DNA of 64,000 nucleotides from assembly GCA_019637635.1 (NCBI GenBank), contig JAHBVI010000006.1, positions 1 to 64,000 of the forward strand, given 5' to 3'. Below are positions 50,051 through 58,740 of the stretch, in pieces. The stretch's first letter is position 1; each line of letters begins with the position of its first letter. The notes under the pieces were generated by a model that ran no database searches, was not told the DNA's origin, and was given only the letters and a program-made list of their open reading frames with translations. The position numbers were made by a program, and so were the translations under genes. The DNA is from Anaerolineae bacterium. GTDB lineage: Bacteria > Chloroflexota > Anaerolineae > Promineifilales > Promineifilaceae.

Positions 50051-50386
50051 ATGGCTGCTTACATTCCCGAAAAAGGTGACTTCATCACGCTTTCTTTCGA
50101 TCCCCAGTCCGGCCACGAACAGAAAGGCAGACGCCCGGCCATTGTCATTAGCAACTTTCTTTTCAATCGAGCAACCGGGTTAGCCATTGTCTGCCCCATC
50201 ACCAACACAAATCGCCATATACCTTTTCATTTGCCAGTTCCAGAGCGTTCTTCATTAACCGGCTTCATTATGGTGGAACAAGTGAAGTCTGTTGATTATA
50301 ACGCCCGAAAGGTAAAGTTTGTAGAAAAAGCACCGCCAGAGTTTGTTTCTGATGTTATTGCGCTGGTTGATGTGTGCATCAAGTAA
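50051..50386 (+). CDS. mazF: MazF/PemK-family endoribonuclease toxin
   Basis: 111 aa. EKGDFITLSFDPQSGHEQKG, RRPAIVISNFLFN, LAIVCPITNTNRHIPFHLPV and GFIMVEQVKSVD are the conserved MazF strands with the catalytic Arg and Thr region. It cuts mRNA at short sites when released. Directly abuts the antitoxin gene. Immediately beyond its stop lies the broken end of a NYN-domain gene on the other strand. Confidence 0.9.
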   Translation: MAAYIPEKGDFITLSFDPQSGHEQKGRRPAIVISNFLFNRATGLAIVCPITNTNRHIPFHLPVPERSSLTGFIMVEQVKSVDYNARKVKFVEKAPPEFVSDVIALVDVCIK

Positions 50387-50399
50387 CGACAATTAAAAT

Positions 50400-50534
50400 C
50401 TACCATGTTTGATGGTGGATTGTGCCGGGCAACATGAAGCGGCAAAGTTTGCCAATATCCAACCAACGATAAGGTGTATTGTTCAAAGCGCCGTAATAAA
50501 GGTTGAAGCCGTCAACGTAGATATATGCTTTCAA
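50400..50534 (-). pseudogene. Truncated NYN-domain (LabA-like) gene, N-terminal fragment
   Basis: TTG 50534, preceded by AGGAGGG, opens a 44-codon frame: MKAYIYVDGFNLYYGALNNT, PYRWLDIGKLCRFMLPG, then unrelated IHHQTW and TAG. YVDGFNLYYG is the first acidic motif of NYN/PIN-like RNases, and the following WLDIGKL matches the family's next helix. The remaining ~130 residues are missing. The frame ends 14 bp from the mazF stop, so arrival of the mazEF cassette, or a deletion joining it, probably truncated this gene. Confidence 0.7.
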
Positions 50535-50550
50535 GAAACCCTCCTAAAAA

Positions 50551-50612
50551 CACAGAAGCCGTCCTTACGGACGGCCTCGCACCCTTTCGCCGAAGCTACC
50601 GGGGGGGATATG
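50551..50612 (-). other. Structured leader of the NYN gene remnant
   Basis: On the minus strand a perfect 7-bp hairpin (GCCGTCC-GTAA-GGACGGC, 50558-50575) is followed by a T-rich run and then the ribosome-binding site. An upstream stretch has CGGCGAAAGGGTGCGAGG, suggesting further folding. It could be a terminator or a regulatory leader. I do not match it to a known riboswitch. Confidence 0.4.
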
Positions 50613-50693
50613 TAAGAATTATACACCAATGAAAGTTTTAGTAAAAGAAGAGTTAATAAACCTTTCTATACCCGGCCCATTACCCTGACTGCA

Positions 50694-50730
50694 TAAAAAA
50701 AGCTGCCAGGTTTTTGAAACCTGACAGCTC
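50694..50730 (-). terminator. Terminator of the etf genes
   Basis: AGCTGTCAGGTTT, short loop, AAACCTGGCAGCT followed by TTTTTTT on the minus strand (50694-50729): an intrinsic terminator 43 bp after etfA. The arms also belong to the CCTGACAG repeat family. GATTACC heptads follow at 50733-50765. Confidence 0.78.
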
Positions 50731-50771
50731 TCACCGATTACCGTTTACCGATTACCGATTACCATTCCCAA

Positions 50772-51749
50772 CTACGAACCAAGCCGTTTCTTAAACTCCG
50801 CCGACAGCGCGGGCAAAATCTTGAACAAGTCGCCCACCACGCCATAATGCGCCAGCTTGAAGATGGGCGCGTCGGCATCTTTGTTGATCGCCACGATCAC
50901 TTTAGAGGTGCGCATACCGGCCTGATGCTGAATCGCGCCGCTGATGCCACAGGCGATGTACAAATCCGGGCTGACGGTCTTGCCCGTCTGCCCCACCTGA
51001 TGTTCATACGGAATCCAGCCCGCGTCTACGGCCGCACGCGACGCGCCCAACGCCGCCCCCAGCGTATCCGCCAGTTCGCGCACGGGAGCAAACCCTTCGG
51101 GGCCGCCCACGCCGCGCCCACCAGAAACGATGATGCTGGCGTCGGTCAGGCTGACGCCGCCTTCTTTCCCGGCAAACCCGACCACTTTGGTGGGGATGCT
51201 GTCTTCACCCATGACGGCGCCGACCCATTCGGCCGCGCCGCTTTTGCCCACCGGCTCCGCTTTAGGGAAGGCCCGGCTGCGCAGGGTGATGATTTGCACC
51301 CCTTCTTTCACATTCACATCGGCCAACAGCTTGCCCGCGTAAACGGGGCGGGTCACTTTGACCAGACCACCTTCCACTTTCAGGTTAATGCCATCGGCGA
51401 CGATGCCGGCGTCCAGATCAGCCGCTACCCAGGCCGCCAGGTCACGGCCGTAGGTACTGCCACCCACAATGAACACCGACGGCTGCCGTTCGCCCACCAG
51501 TTTGGCGGCCAACGGCCCGGCTGCTTCCACCCGGAAGGGGGCTAAGGTGGCATCGTCCGCGCCGACCACCGCATCCACGCCCAGGTTAAAGGCGGCGTCG
51601 GCCACGCCGGAGACGCCCTGTCCGAATACCAGACCGGTAAGTGATTGGCCCAACCCGTCGGCCACTTGCCGCGCCGCGCCAATTGCTTCCTGGGCCACGG
51701 CCGGAATTTCACCCTGTTTGTTTTCCACAAATACCCATACGCCGCTCAT
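50772..51749 (-). CDS. etfA: Electron transfer flavoprotein, alpha subunit
   Basis: 325 aa. The C-terminal FAD domain is clear: IIVSGGRGVGGPEGFAPVRE, ASRAAVDAGWIPYEHQVGQT, GKTVSPDLYIACGISGAIQH and INKDADAPIFKLAHYGVVGD. ETF accepts electrons from acyl-CoA and other dehydrogenases and passes them to the quinone pool. The start overlaps the etfB stop (ATGA), and a terminator follows. No ETF:quinone oxidoreductase is nearby. Confidence 0.95.
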   Translation of the reverse strand: MSGVWVFVENKQGEIPAVAQEAIGAARQVADGLGQSLTGLVFGQGVSGVADAAFNLGVDAVVGADDATLAPFRVEAAGPLAAKLVGERQPSVFIVGGSTYGRDLAAWVAADLDAGIVADGINLKVEGGLVKVTRPVYAGKLLADVNVKEGVQIITLRSRAFPKAEPVGKSGAAEWVGAVMGEDSIPTKVVGFAGKEGGVSLTDASIIVSGGRGVGGPEGFAPVRELADTLGAALGASRAAVDAGWIPYEHQVGQTGKTVSPDLYIACGISGAIQHQAGMRTSKVIVAINKDADAPIFKLAHYGVVGDLFKILPALSAEFKKRLGS

Positions 51750-52546
51750 ATCACCTTCTCCTCAAACAGTTTGTCGGCCAGGATGCGCGCCTGTTCTTCG
51801 ACGGTATCGGCCGTAATCATTTGTACGCTGCCGACACGCGGCGGGATGGCGTAAATGCTGGCCCAATCCACCTTACTGGCGGCCGCGCCGGCGCCGCCCT
51901 CCACAGCCAGGTCGCCGGCGCCCCAGGTGGGGATTTCGGCGCGGCTGGCTTTGCGGATGCCCATCAGCGAGGGGTAACGCGGCTCGTTGATCTCTTTGAC
52001 CACGCTGATGACCACCGGCAATGAGGCCGTGACCGTTTCCTTGCCATCGTCCAGCAGCCGTTCCACTGTGATTTTGCCGCCGCCCACTTCTTTGATGGCG
52101 GAGACGTAAGTGAACGGCGTCCAACCCAGTTTGCGAGCCACCTGCATGGGGGTCAGGCCGGTGTCGCCGTCAATGGCCTGTTTACCAAAAACGGCAATAT
52201 CCACCCCACCCACTTTGTTGATGGCCGCTGCCAGGATGCGGGCGGTGCCGGTAGTGTCGCTGCCACTGAAAGCGGCGTCGGAGACCAGGATGGCCTCTGT
52301 ACAGCCCATAGCCAGACTGGTTTTGAGCGCTTCCTGGCTCTCTTCTGAACCGGCGGTCAGCACAATCACATCCGTCGCCCCATGATTCTCTTTGAGGCGG
52401 ATGCCTTCTTCCACAGCATACTCGTCCCAGGGGTTGAGGACGTTTGGCTTGCCGCCGGGATCATCCCAGGTGACATTGCCGCCCGCGTCTACGGTGAGTA
52501 CGGCCGTGGTGCTGGGCGTTTGTTTGATGCAGACTACTACTTTCAT
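51746..52546 (-). CDS. etfB: Electron transfer flavoprotein, beta subunit
   Basis: 266 aa. MKVVVCIKQTPSTTAVLTVD, WDEYAVEEGIRLKE, VGKQAIDGDTG-like stretch (VFGKQAIDGDTGLTPMQVAR) and LPVVISVVKEINEPRYPSLM are the ETF-beta landmarks. It binds AMP and docks the dehydrogenases. First gene of the etfBA unit, with a GAGATTG hairpin upstream. Confidence 0.95.
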   Translation of the reverse strand: MKVVVCIKQTPSTTAVLTVDAGGNVTWDDPGGKPNVLNPWDEYAVEEGIRLKENHGATDVIVLTAGSEESQEALKTSLAMGCTEAILVSDAAFSGSDTTGTARILAAAINKVGGVDIAVFGKQAIDGDTGLTPMQVARKLGWTPFTYVSAIKEVGGGKITVERLLDDGKETVTASLPVVISVVKEINEPRYPSLMGIRKASRAEIPTWGAGDLAVEGGAGAAASKVDWASIYAIPPRVGSVQMITADTVEEQARILADKLFEEKVI

Positions 52547-52568
52547 GTATGTTCCTCCAAAAATAGTG

Positions 52569-52628
52569 GGGATTGGAGATTAGAGATTGGAGATTGGGCA
52601 ATCTCCAATCTCTAATCTCCAATCTCAA
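52569..52628. repeat. GAGATTG/A heptad hairpin
   Basis: GGGGATTGGAGATTAGAGAT-type units, loop GGGCA, then ATCTCCAATCTCTAATCTCC-type units. It separates etfB from the membrane protein gene at 52625, whose stop lies at its edge. Confidence 0.88.
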
Positions 52629-53137
52629 ATTTCCATTAAAAGCGACTCATTCATTGCCACAAATCGCTGCGCAAATTCTTCATTTTCAAAAGCAAAGGTG
52701 GTGGCGCGCCAGGAGAAATTTTCGATGCGGGCCGATTGCAAAACCGCTTTTTTCTCCGGCAGGTAGGCCTGCTGTATCTGGCGGCGGAAGATGGCGAAGA
52801 TGACGGCCGTGACCACCCCACCCATAACAACACCGGCCAACAGGCGCACGGCCGTTGCCAATCCCGGCGGCAAGATGATAAAAACGGCGAACAACGTTAC
52901 CAGAAAGGCCGCACCACCCGCCAGGTATTTCAGTTTTGTCAGCCGCTCTTCGTCCATCGAGCGGCGGCGTAGTTGAGCCGCACAATCGGCGCAGACGGGC
53001 ACATCAATCAGCCGCGTCACCCGGCTCAACCGCTTGCGAATGGTCATGGTGTGGGGCGCCGGCTGCCCACAATGCACACAAATGCCGGGGAATTCGACAA
53101 TTTCTTTGGGGCGAACTTTGATTTTGACTTGGGCCAT
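52625..53137 (-). CDS. Hypothetical membrane protein with N-terminal zinc knuckles
   Basis: 170 aa, family not recognised. Two CxxC pairs (GICVHCGQPA and VPVCADCAAQL) in the first 55 residues suggest a zinc ribbon. They are followed by two membrane segments (AGGAAFLVTLFAVFIILPPG, LLAGVVMGGVVTAVIFAIF) and a cytoplasmic tail (ENFSWRATTFAFENEEFAQR) that resembles a small folded domain. No operon partner. The final residue is encoded at the edge of a heptad repeat. Confidence 0.65.
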   Translation of the reverse strand: MAQVKIKVRPKEIVEFPGICVHCGQPAPHTMTIRKRLSRVTRLIDVPVCADCAAQLRRRSMDEERLTKLKYLAGGAAFLVTLFAVFIILPPGLATAVRLLAGVVMGGVVTAVIFAIFRRQIQQAYLPEKKAVLQSARIENFSWRATTFAFENEEFAQRFVAMNESLLMEI

Positions 53138-53270
53138 AAGCTTGTGTTCAGGTGTTTGTGTGTTTTTGTGTTCGGTCGGTGGGCAAACACAAAAATTGAG
53201 TGCATACTCAGATTGTGCAAATTATAACGAGTAAGGGGAAGGTAGGCAATACGACGCAGTGCGTTATAAG

Positions 53271-54449
53271 ATGGAGATTAGGAGATTGGAGATTGGGAGA
53301 TTGAAGTGGCGGTGGGGGGTGGTCACGGCCGTGTACCTGCTGATCATCCTCGTTTTTTATCTGCTGTGGCAGGTGGTGTGGCCGTGCTGCGCGGAACGGT
53401 GGTTGGGACTGACGGCCGTGACTGCCGCCTATTCACTCTGGGTCGTGTGGCGACATTTGCCGGAAAATCACCGTCCTGATGAAACGGAATTGCTGCCCCG
53501 TTTTGGCTGGGGCAACCGGCTGACGCTGCTGCGTGGGCTGATGATCAGTCTGGTGGCCGGTTTCTTGTTTTCGCCCTGGCCTGATGGGTGGGTGGGCTGG
53601 CTGCCCGCCATCCTCTACACCATCGCCGATGTAGCCGACTACCTGGACGGCTACGCGGCGCGCATTACCAATCACGCCACTCGCCTGGGCGAGCGGCTGG
53701 ACATGGAATTTGACGGGCTGGGGCTGGTGGTGGTGACGCTGCTGGCGGTGTGGTACGCGCAGTTGCCACCCTGGTATCTGCTCATTGGCTTTGCCCGGTA
53801 TCTGTTTGTCTTTGGCCTGTGGTTACGACAAAAGCGCCAATTACCGGCACGGCCGTTGCCCCATAGCTGGCATCGCCGCATCTTTGCCGGGTTCCAGATG
53901 GCGTTTATGAGCGTGGTGTTGTGGCCGATTGTGCCCGCCGTGGGGGCGGCAATTGCCGGGACGTTGTTTGCCCTGGCCACGTCGGCCAGCTTTTTGCGGG
54001 ATTGGCTGGTGACGATTGGCTGGCTTGATCCGGCAACGGCCGTGTACCAACAATGGCAGCGGCGGGTATATTTGGTCACGGCCGTGTACCTGCCCCCCAT
54101 TTTCCGCCTCCTATTGTTTATCTCGCTCTGGCAGGTTTACATAAATTTCGATACAGGCGAATGGGTGGCGCTGTTCACTGCCTGGCGGCTGCCTCTGCCC
54201 GATGTGTGGGCGCAGTTTTGGTTGGTGGTGGGAGTGGTTACGGCCGTGCTGATCACACTGGGCATCATGGGGCGGCTGATGACGCTGCCGCTGCTGTTTC
54301 CATTGGGGTTTACGTTGCTGACACAGGGAGAAGACGAAGGGATTATCCTGGCCGTGACCTGCACCATCCTCATTTTGTTGTTCGGGACCGGTGCATTCTC
54401 CCTCTGGCGGCCGGAAGAGCGTTTCATGGTGCGGCGGGCAGGAGAATGA
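53271..54449 (+). CDS. CDP-alcohol phosphatidyltransferase family membrane protein
   Basis: About 392 aa, with around ten hydrophobic segments. The signature DG-x2-AR-x8-G-x3-D-x3-D is intact in DYLDGYAARITNHATRLGER followed by LDMEFDG. The enzyme transfers a phosphoalcohol from CDP-alcohol to an acceptor. It is longer than typical family members, with an extra C-terminal membrane part from about residue 200. The start is uncertain: the first codons (MEIRRLEIGRL) are encoded by a GAGATTG heptad tract, and TTG 53301 is an alternative. Seven octamers lie in this gene. Confidence 0.82.
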   Translation: MEIRRLEIGRLKWRWGVVTAVYLLIILVFYLLWQVVWPCCAERWLGLTAVTAAYSLWVVWRHLPENHRPDETELLPRFGWGNRLTLLRGLMISLVAGFLFSPWPDGWVGWLPAILYTIADVADYLDGYAARITNHATRLGERLDMEFDGLGLVVVTLLAVWYAQLPPWYLLIGFARYLFVFGLWLRQKRQLPARPLPHSWHRRIFAGFQMAFMSVVLWPIVPAVGAAIAGTLFALATSASFLRDWLVTIGWLDPATAVYQQWQRRVYLVTAVYLPPIFRLLLFISLWQVYINFDTGEWVALFTAWRLPLPDVWAQFWLVVGVVTAVLITLGIMGRLMTLPLLFPLGFTLLTQGEDEGIILAVTCTILILLFGTGAFSLWRPEERFMVRRAGE

Positions 54450-54494
54450 AAGGTGAGGGGGTGGGCGGCCTCCCGGCCGCCCACCCCTCTCTGT

Positions 54495-55313
54495 TTACCG
54501 TTCCCGGAACGGCCAGACAATTTCCATTTTTGCATCGGGGCCAGGAGCAGTCCACCACACTTCGCGGGGCGAATCGGCCATTTCATACCCGTTGGCCTGT
54601 ATCCAATCATACGCCGCATCATACGCTTTGAGGATGTGGGGAAAGTCACACATCTCATTATGCACGGTGACGCTGGCCGCTTTGGTGGCGGGCAGATCTT
54701 TGACTACAATGTCGCCTACGGCCGTGACTTTGCCATTCACCGGCCAGCAAACCTCAATGGGGCCGTTTTCTGTCTCGTTAATCGGGCCATGATAAATGCC
54801 GAAGGGTTCTCCGGCCGTTTGACCATGCTGTGTTTCCACAAACTGGCCTAAGGCCGCCAGGCTGTCCCGAATGGTGGCATCTAATTCCGCCACGGTGATA
54901 TGTTTACTGATACTGGCAATCTGCTGCACACTCAATTCTTTTACTTCAACTTCCATTGTCATTTGTTTCACCTCGTTTTGTAGTTGGGCAATTAGCTCAT
55001 TCGTTGTCCGCCGGACAAGTAAAACGCGCGCTTCGTAAGCCCGCCAATATTGGGTCAATAGAGACACGGCCGTATCTCTATCCGCCGTCACCAACTCCCG
55101 CACCAACGCCAGCGGTACGTCCATCTGTCGCAAGGTACGGATGAATCGCGCTGTCTCCAGTTGATCCGGCTGGTAATGCCGGTACCCCGTTTCCGGGTCC
55201 AGGTAGGCTGGCTGCAAGATACCCAGTCGGTCATACAGACGTAGGGCTTTGATGGAGAGAAGAGAGGCGTCTGCGAATTGGCCTATTCGCATCAGGTGTT
55301 TGGGCTTACTCAT
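54495..55313 (-). CDS. MerR family regulator with GyrI-like effector-binding domain
   Basis: 272 aa. The MerR DNA-binding part reads MRIGQFADASLLSIKALRLY, DRLGILQPAYLDPETGYRHY. A long coiled coil (to about residue 115) follows, then a GyrI-like/BmrR-type ligand-binding domain (VEVKELSVQQIASISKHITV, TVHNEMCDFPHILKAYDAAY). It probably senses a hydrophobic drug-like compound. The promoter at 55320-55350 has the 19-bp spacer MerR proteins act on, and the transcript would be leaderless. Confidence 0.9.
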   Translation of the reverse strand: MSKPKHLMRIGQFADASLLSIKALRLYDRLGILQPAYLDPETGYRHYQPDQLETARFIRTLRQMDVPLALVRELVTADRDTAVSLLTQYWRAYEARVLLVRRTTNELIAQLQNEVKQMTMEVEVKELSVQQIASISKHITVAELDATIRDSLAALGQFVETQHGQTAGEPFGIYHGPINETENGPIEVCWPVNGKVTAVGDIVVKDLPATKAASVTVHNEMCDFPHILKAYDAAYDWIQANGYEMADSPREVWWTAPGPDAKMEIVWPFRER

Positions 55314-55319
55314 GCCAGG

Positions 55320-55350
55320 AGTATACAGCCTGCCCTTTGGGGAGAGTCAA
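55320..55350 (-). promoter_or_regulatory. MerR-type promoter with 19-bp spacer
   Basis: On the minus strand TTGACT (55345-55350), a 19-bp spacer with CTCCCCAAAGGGCAG dyad character, then TATACT (55320-55325), six bases from the ATG. The over-long spacer is the hallmark of MerR-activated promoters. Confidence 0.75.
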
Positions 55351-55554
55351 GGGGCGCCTAAAAAACCCCATAAGACCGGAGGAAAAGTGGATGGTCTGGC
55401 GAGCAGGAGAAGGGGCATAATTCACCGAATACCGACCACCGACCAACAGCCACATCACCAGAATTTGTGAAAAAAAACACGAAACCTTTGCCGGAGATAT
55501 GCGTAGGGTTAGCTGTGTTTTGTTTGTTGAGGCGCTGGAAGCGGAGGAAATGCC

Positions 55555-56490
55555 ATGATGCCTACACCCATTGCCGACCACCTGATTAACTGGCTGCTGG
55601 AAGGTGATGTCTCTATTCAGTACCAGGTTTACCGTGATCTGCTGGACGTAGAACGCCCGGATTTGCAGGCGCGCATTGCCACGGAAGGTTGGGGTGCGCA
55701 ATTTCTGCGCGCCCGCCAGACAGAAGGCCACTGGGGGCGGGGGTTCTACCAGCCCAAATGGATTTCAACCCATTACACACTGCTTGATTTGCGGCATCTT
55801 CGCCTTTCGCCTGACAATTTGCAAATTCAGGAGAGCATTCTCCAGATTCTGGACAAGCATAAAGAAGCCGATGGCGGCGTCAACCCGGGTAAGACCATCA
55901 AAAACAGCGATGTTTGCGTCAATGGCATGTTTCTGAATTACGCCGCCTATTTTGGCACACCGGTTGAATCACTTCACTCCATTGTGGATTTCTTGATGGG
56001 CGTGCAGATGCCTGACGGCGGCTTCAACTGCGAGTCCAACCAGCGGGGGGCCGTCCACAGTTCGCTGCACTCGACCATCTCGGTGCTGGAGGGGATTGGC
56101 GCGTACCTGGCGAATGGCTATGCCTATCGCGCCGCCGACTTGGGCGACATGACACGCCAGGCGCAGGAATTTATCCTGCGGCACCGGTTGTTCCGCTCCG
56201 ACCACACCGGTGAGGTGATAAACCCGCGTTTTCTGCTGCTTTCGTACCCGTCGCGTTGGTTTTATGACATCCTGCGTGCGCTGGATTATTTTCAGAGTGT
56301 GGGCGCAGCGTATGACCCCCGGATGCAGGATGCGCTGGATGTCTTGCAGCAAAAACAGCGCAAGGACGGCGCCTGGCCGTTGCAGGCCAGACATCCCGGC
56401 CAGGTCCATTTCGACATGGAGACCCCCGGCCAACCCAGCCGTTGGAATACGCTGCGGGCGCTGCGGGTTTTAAGGCGCTACTCTCAGTAG
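55555..56490 (+). CDS. Alpha/alpha-toroid (prenyltransferase/squalene-oxidase repeat-like) protein
   Basis: 311 aa with GGAGG before tandem ATGs. Repeats of the (Q/D)xDGGxN/W type are visible (KEADGGVNPG, QMPDGGFNCESN, QRKDGAWPLQ). Paired helices between them are typical of the terpenoid-cyclase toroid superfamily. It lacks a clear DxDD catalytic motif, so it is probably not a cyclase. Function unknown. It stands alone, bounded by a MerR gene upstream and a strong inverted repeat downstream. Confidence 0.72.
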   Translation: MMPTPIADHLINWLLEGDVSIQYQVYRDLLDVERPDLQARIATEGWGAQFLRARQTEGHWGRGFYQPKWISTHYTLLDLRHLRLSPDNLQIQESILQILDKHKEADGGVNPGKTIKNSDVCVNGMFLNYAAYFGTPVESLHSIVDFLMGVQMPDGGFNCESNQRGAVHSSLHSTISVLEGIGAYLANGYAYRAADLGDMTRQAQEFILRHRLFRSDHTGEVINPRFLLLSYPSRWFYDILRALDYFQSVGAAYDPRMQDALDVLQQKQRKDGAWPLQARHPGQVHFDMETPGQPSRWNTLRALRVLRRYSQ

Positions 56491-56568
56491 ATCGCAATGG
56501 GAGGAGTTCGCATCCTCAGATGCCCCCGGTTCGCATCTGAGGATGCGAACTCCGCTTTGATCTACTGA
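56485..56568. terminator. Long inverted repeat after the toroid gene
   Basis: GGAGTTCGCATCCTCAGATG pairs with CATCTGAGGATGCGAACTCC (21-bp stem, 56513-56553). An outer CAGTAGATC/GATCTACTG pair encloses the stop codon. No T-tract, so it is either a terminator or an inserted palindrome. Confidence 0.6.
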
Positions 56569-56629
56569 TTCTGCTTGAGAAGGCAATCTCTACGGCTGCG
56601 GAGCGGTGAGATTGAGAGTGAGTATCAAG

Positions 56630-58237
56630 ATGCGCAACCAATGGATTTGGCGTTGGCAACGGCCGTTGCTGTTGCTATTGGTACTTATCGTCAGTCTGGC
56701 TGCCTGTAACACACCACCGACGACGCCTGGCAACACGGCCGTGCCGCCCACACCGCTGCCGCCTACCAGCCAGCCATTTCCCACCCAGCCACTGCCTACC
56801 CCTACCGCAACCCCGGCCTATACCCCCCACTTCACCCCGACCGACTGCCCGTTTGCCATGCCGGAGAATGTGACCATTCAGTGTGGCTATCTGACCGTGC
56901 CCGAAGACCGGGCTAACCCGCAGCGCACCATCCGCCTGCCGGTGGCCATTGTCGCCAGCGACAGCCCCACGCCGCTGCCCGACCCCGTTGTCTACCTTGC
57001 CGGTGGGCCGGGAGGTCACGCTCTGGACCAGACCTCCTTATTGGTAGCTCAATTTCAAGACATCTTGCACCAGCGCGACCTGATCATTTTTGATCAGCGC
57101 GGCGTCGGTTACGCCGAACCATCGCTGGATTGCCCGGAACTACCGGAGGCGGAGTTAGCGAATATCGAACGGCCGTTAGACGCGGATGAGCAGCAGGCGA
57201 TGGTCATGGCCGCCGTTATGACCTGCCGCGAGCGGCTGATCGCTGACGGCGTCAACCTGGCTGCCTACAACAGCGCCGCCAGCGCCGCCGACCTGAACGA
57301 CCTGCGCCAGGTCTTGGGCTACGAAAGCTGGAACTTACTGGGGGTTTCCTATGGGACGCGGCTGGCGTTAACGGCCGTGCGTGATTTCGGCTACACCGGC
57401 GCCATTCGCAGCGCCATTCTCGATTCCGTTTACCCACCCCAGGTGGATGCTTATGCCGCAGCGGGCGCCAACGCTCAGCGCGCTTTTAGCCTGCTCTTTG
57501 CCCGCTGTGCCGCTGATGCTGCCTGCAATGCCGCTTACCCCGACCTGGAAACACACTTTTATCAGTTGGTGGATGCCCTGAACGCCGAACCGCTGACGGT
57601 GACGGTCTCCGACCATGTGAATCTGGTCAATTACCGGGTTCCCGTGAACGGTGATACGTTGATCGCGATCGTTTTCAGGATGATGTATGACCGCCAACTG
57701 ATTAGCGCCCTGCCGCAGATGCTGCGCCAAATTGAAAATGGTTACAGTAGTAGATTGGCAGAGTATATGAGCGACAGACTGCATGATGCCGATTTTGGCA
57801 GTGAAGGGATGAGCTATTCGGTGCAGTGCTTCGAGGAAGCCCCTTTCACAACCGAAGCCGAGAGTGCGGCGGGCAGCGAAACCCTGCCGCCGCAGTTGGC
57901 GCGCACATTTGCCGGGGACGCAGCCAATACCCTGGAAATCTGCGCCGCCTGGCAAATAGCGCCGGCCCAACCAAAGGAAAATGAGCCGGTAATCAGTGAC
58001 GTGCCTACCCTGCTGCTGGTCGGCGACTATGATCCCATCACGCCGCCAGCGTATGCCGAAACTGCCGCCGCACACCTGCCCAACAGCTTTCTCTTCACCT
58101 TTATCGGCGTGTCCCATGCCGTCACCTTTAACCACTCCTGTGGTGTAGACCTGGTCGCCGCTTTTCTAGCCGACCCCAACAAAGAACCAACAGCGGACTG
58201 TTTGCCGTCAATGCCGCTTGGTTTTTTACGGCCGTAA
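56630..58237 (+). CDS. Secreted lipoprotein alpha/beta-hydrolase (peptidase S33/TAP-like)
   Basis: About 535 aa from ATG 56630. Lipoprotein signal LLLLLVLIVSLAAC with lipobox LAAC, then a Thr/Pro-rich linker. The hydrolase domain has VYLAGGPGGHA, IIFDQRGVGYAEPSLDCPE, nucleophile NLLGVSYGTRLAL, acid in LLVGDYDPITPP and His in GVSHAVTFNHSCG, as in tripeptidyl-aminopeptidase-like S33 enzymes with the TAP C-terminal domain. It likely trims peptides outside the membrane and depends on LspA processing. Confidence 0.9.
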   Translation: MRNQWIWRWQRPLLLLLVLIVSLAACNTPPTTPGNTAVPPTPLPPTSQPFPTQPLPTPTATPAYTPHFTPTDCPFAMPENVTIQCGYLTVPEDRANPQRTIRLPVAIVASDSPTPLPDPVVYLAGGPGGHALDQTSLLVAQFQDILHQRDLIIFDQRGVGYAEPSLDCPELPEAELANIERPLDADEQQAMVMAAVMTCRERLIADGVNLAAYNSAASAADLNDLRQVLGYESWNLLGVSYGTRLALTAVRDFGYTGAIRSAILDSVYPPQVDAYAAAGANAQRAFSLLFARCAADAACNAAYPDLETHFYQLVDALNAEPLTVTVSDHVNLVNYRVPVNGDTLIAIVFRMMYDRQLISALPQMLRQIENGYSSRLAEYMSDRLHDADFGSEGMSYSVQCFEEAPFTTEAESAAGSETLPPQLARTFAGDAANTLEICAAWQIAPAQPKENEPVISDVPTLLLVGDYDPITPPAYAETAAAHLPNSFLFTFIGVSHAVTFNHSCGVDLVAAFLADPNKEPTADCLPSMPLGFLRP

Positions 58238-58377
58238 CAAAACCAACATGGTCGGAATCGGCCGTTTACTGCCGCGCCAGACGATAAGGACGGGAAACAG
58301 AAACGCAATCGGAACTGTTTGATAATTTACCCGAACTTGCCTGAGATGTGCTAGAATGCACCATCAGGAGAAACCTT

Positions 58378-58740
58378 ATGGAAGCAAGTGTGGAACAAAT
58401 TCCCCAGTTTGGGGAGGTGCAATTCACTATTCAGATATCCGGCCACATACATTATTCAGCCGAAGCTGCCCGTCGGTTAGTAGGGCGGTATGTAGCTGGC
58501 GAAATTGCTTATCTTTTGCGAAGTGGTGAACCAACATTAGTTGTCAAGGAGCGCATAGTCTGGCGTGTACCGGTGGAACTGGCGCTACCTGGACATGGTG
58601 TGGTTGGTACAGTCGGGCAGATAGATGTGGATGTCGAAACGGGTGAATTAGCCATTACACCAGAATTGACCCATCAAATTCAAGAAAATGCCGAGCAGAA
58701 AGCTGCCTATTATTCCACCATTGCCAGTACCACACCTTAG
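58378..58740 (+). CDS. Small hypothetical protein upstream of a C39-like peptidase
   Basis: 120 aa from ATG 58378 with AGGAG upstream. ERIVWRVPVELALPGHGVVG, TVGQIDVDVETGELAITPEL is a pattern I have seen in short conserved proteins of cyanobacteria and Chloroflexota, but the family has no function I can name. The N-terminus (VQFTIQISGHIHYSAEAARR) looks like a small alpha/beta domain. It overlaps the C39-like gene by 53 bp, so the two are co-translated and probably work together. Confidence 0.7.
   Translation: MEASVEQIPQFGEVQFTIQISGHIHYSAEAARRLVGRYVAGEIAYLLRSGEPTLVVKERIVWRVPVELALPGHGVVGTVGQIDVDVETGELAITPELTHQIQENAEQKAAYYSTIASTTP

Noticed and set aside
50551..50612. c-di-GMP (GEMM-type) or guanidine riboswitch upstream of the NYN remnant
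   Set aside because: Some purine-rich motifs look similar, but the required loop sequences and order do not match either class.
50409..50615. 68-codon plus-strand frame
   Set aside because: Opposite the NYN remnant, which has a good ribosome-binding site and family motifs on the minus strand.
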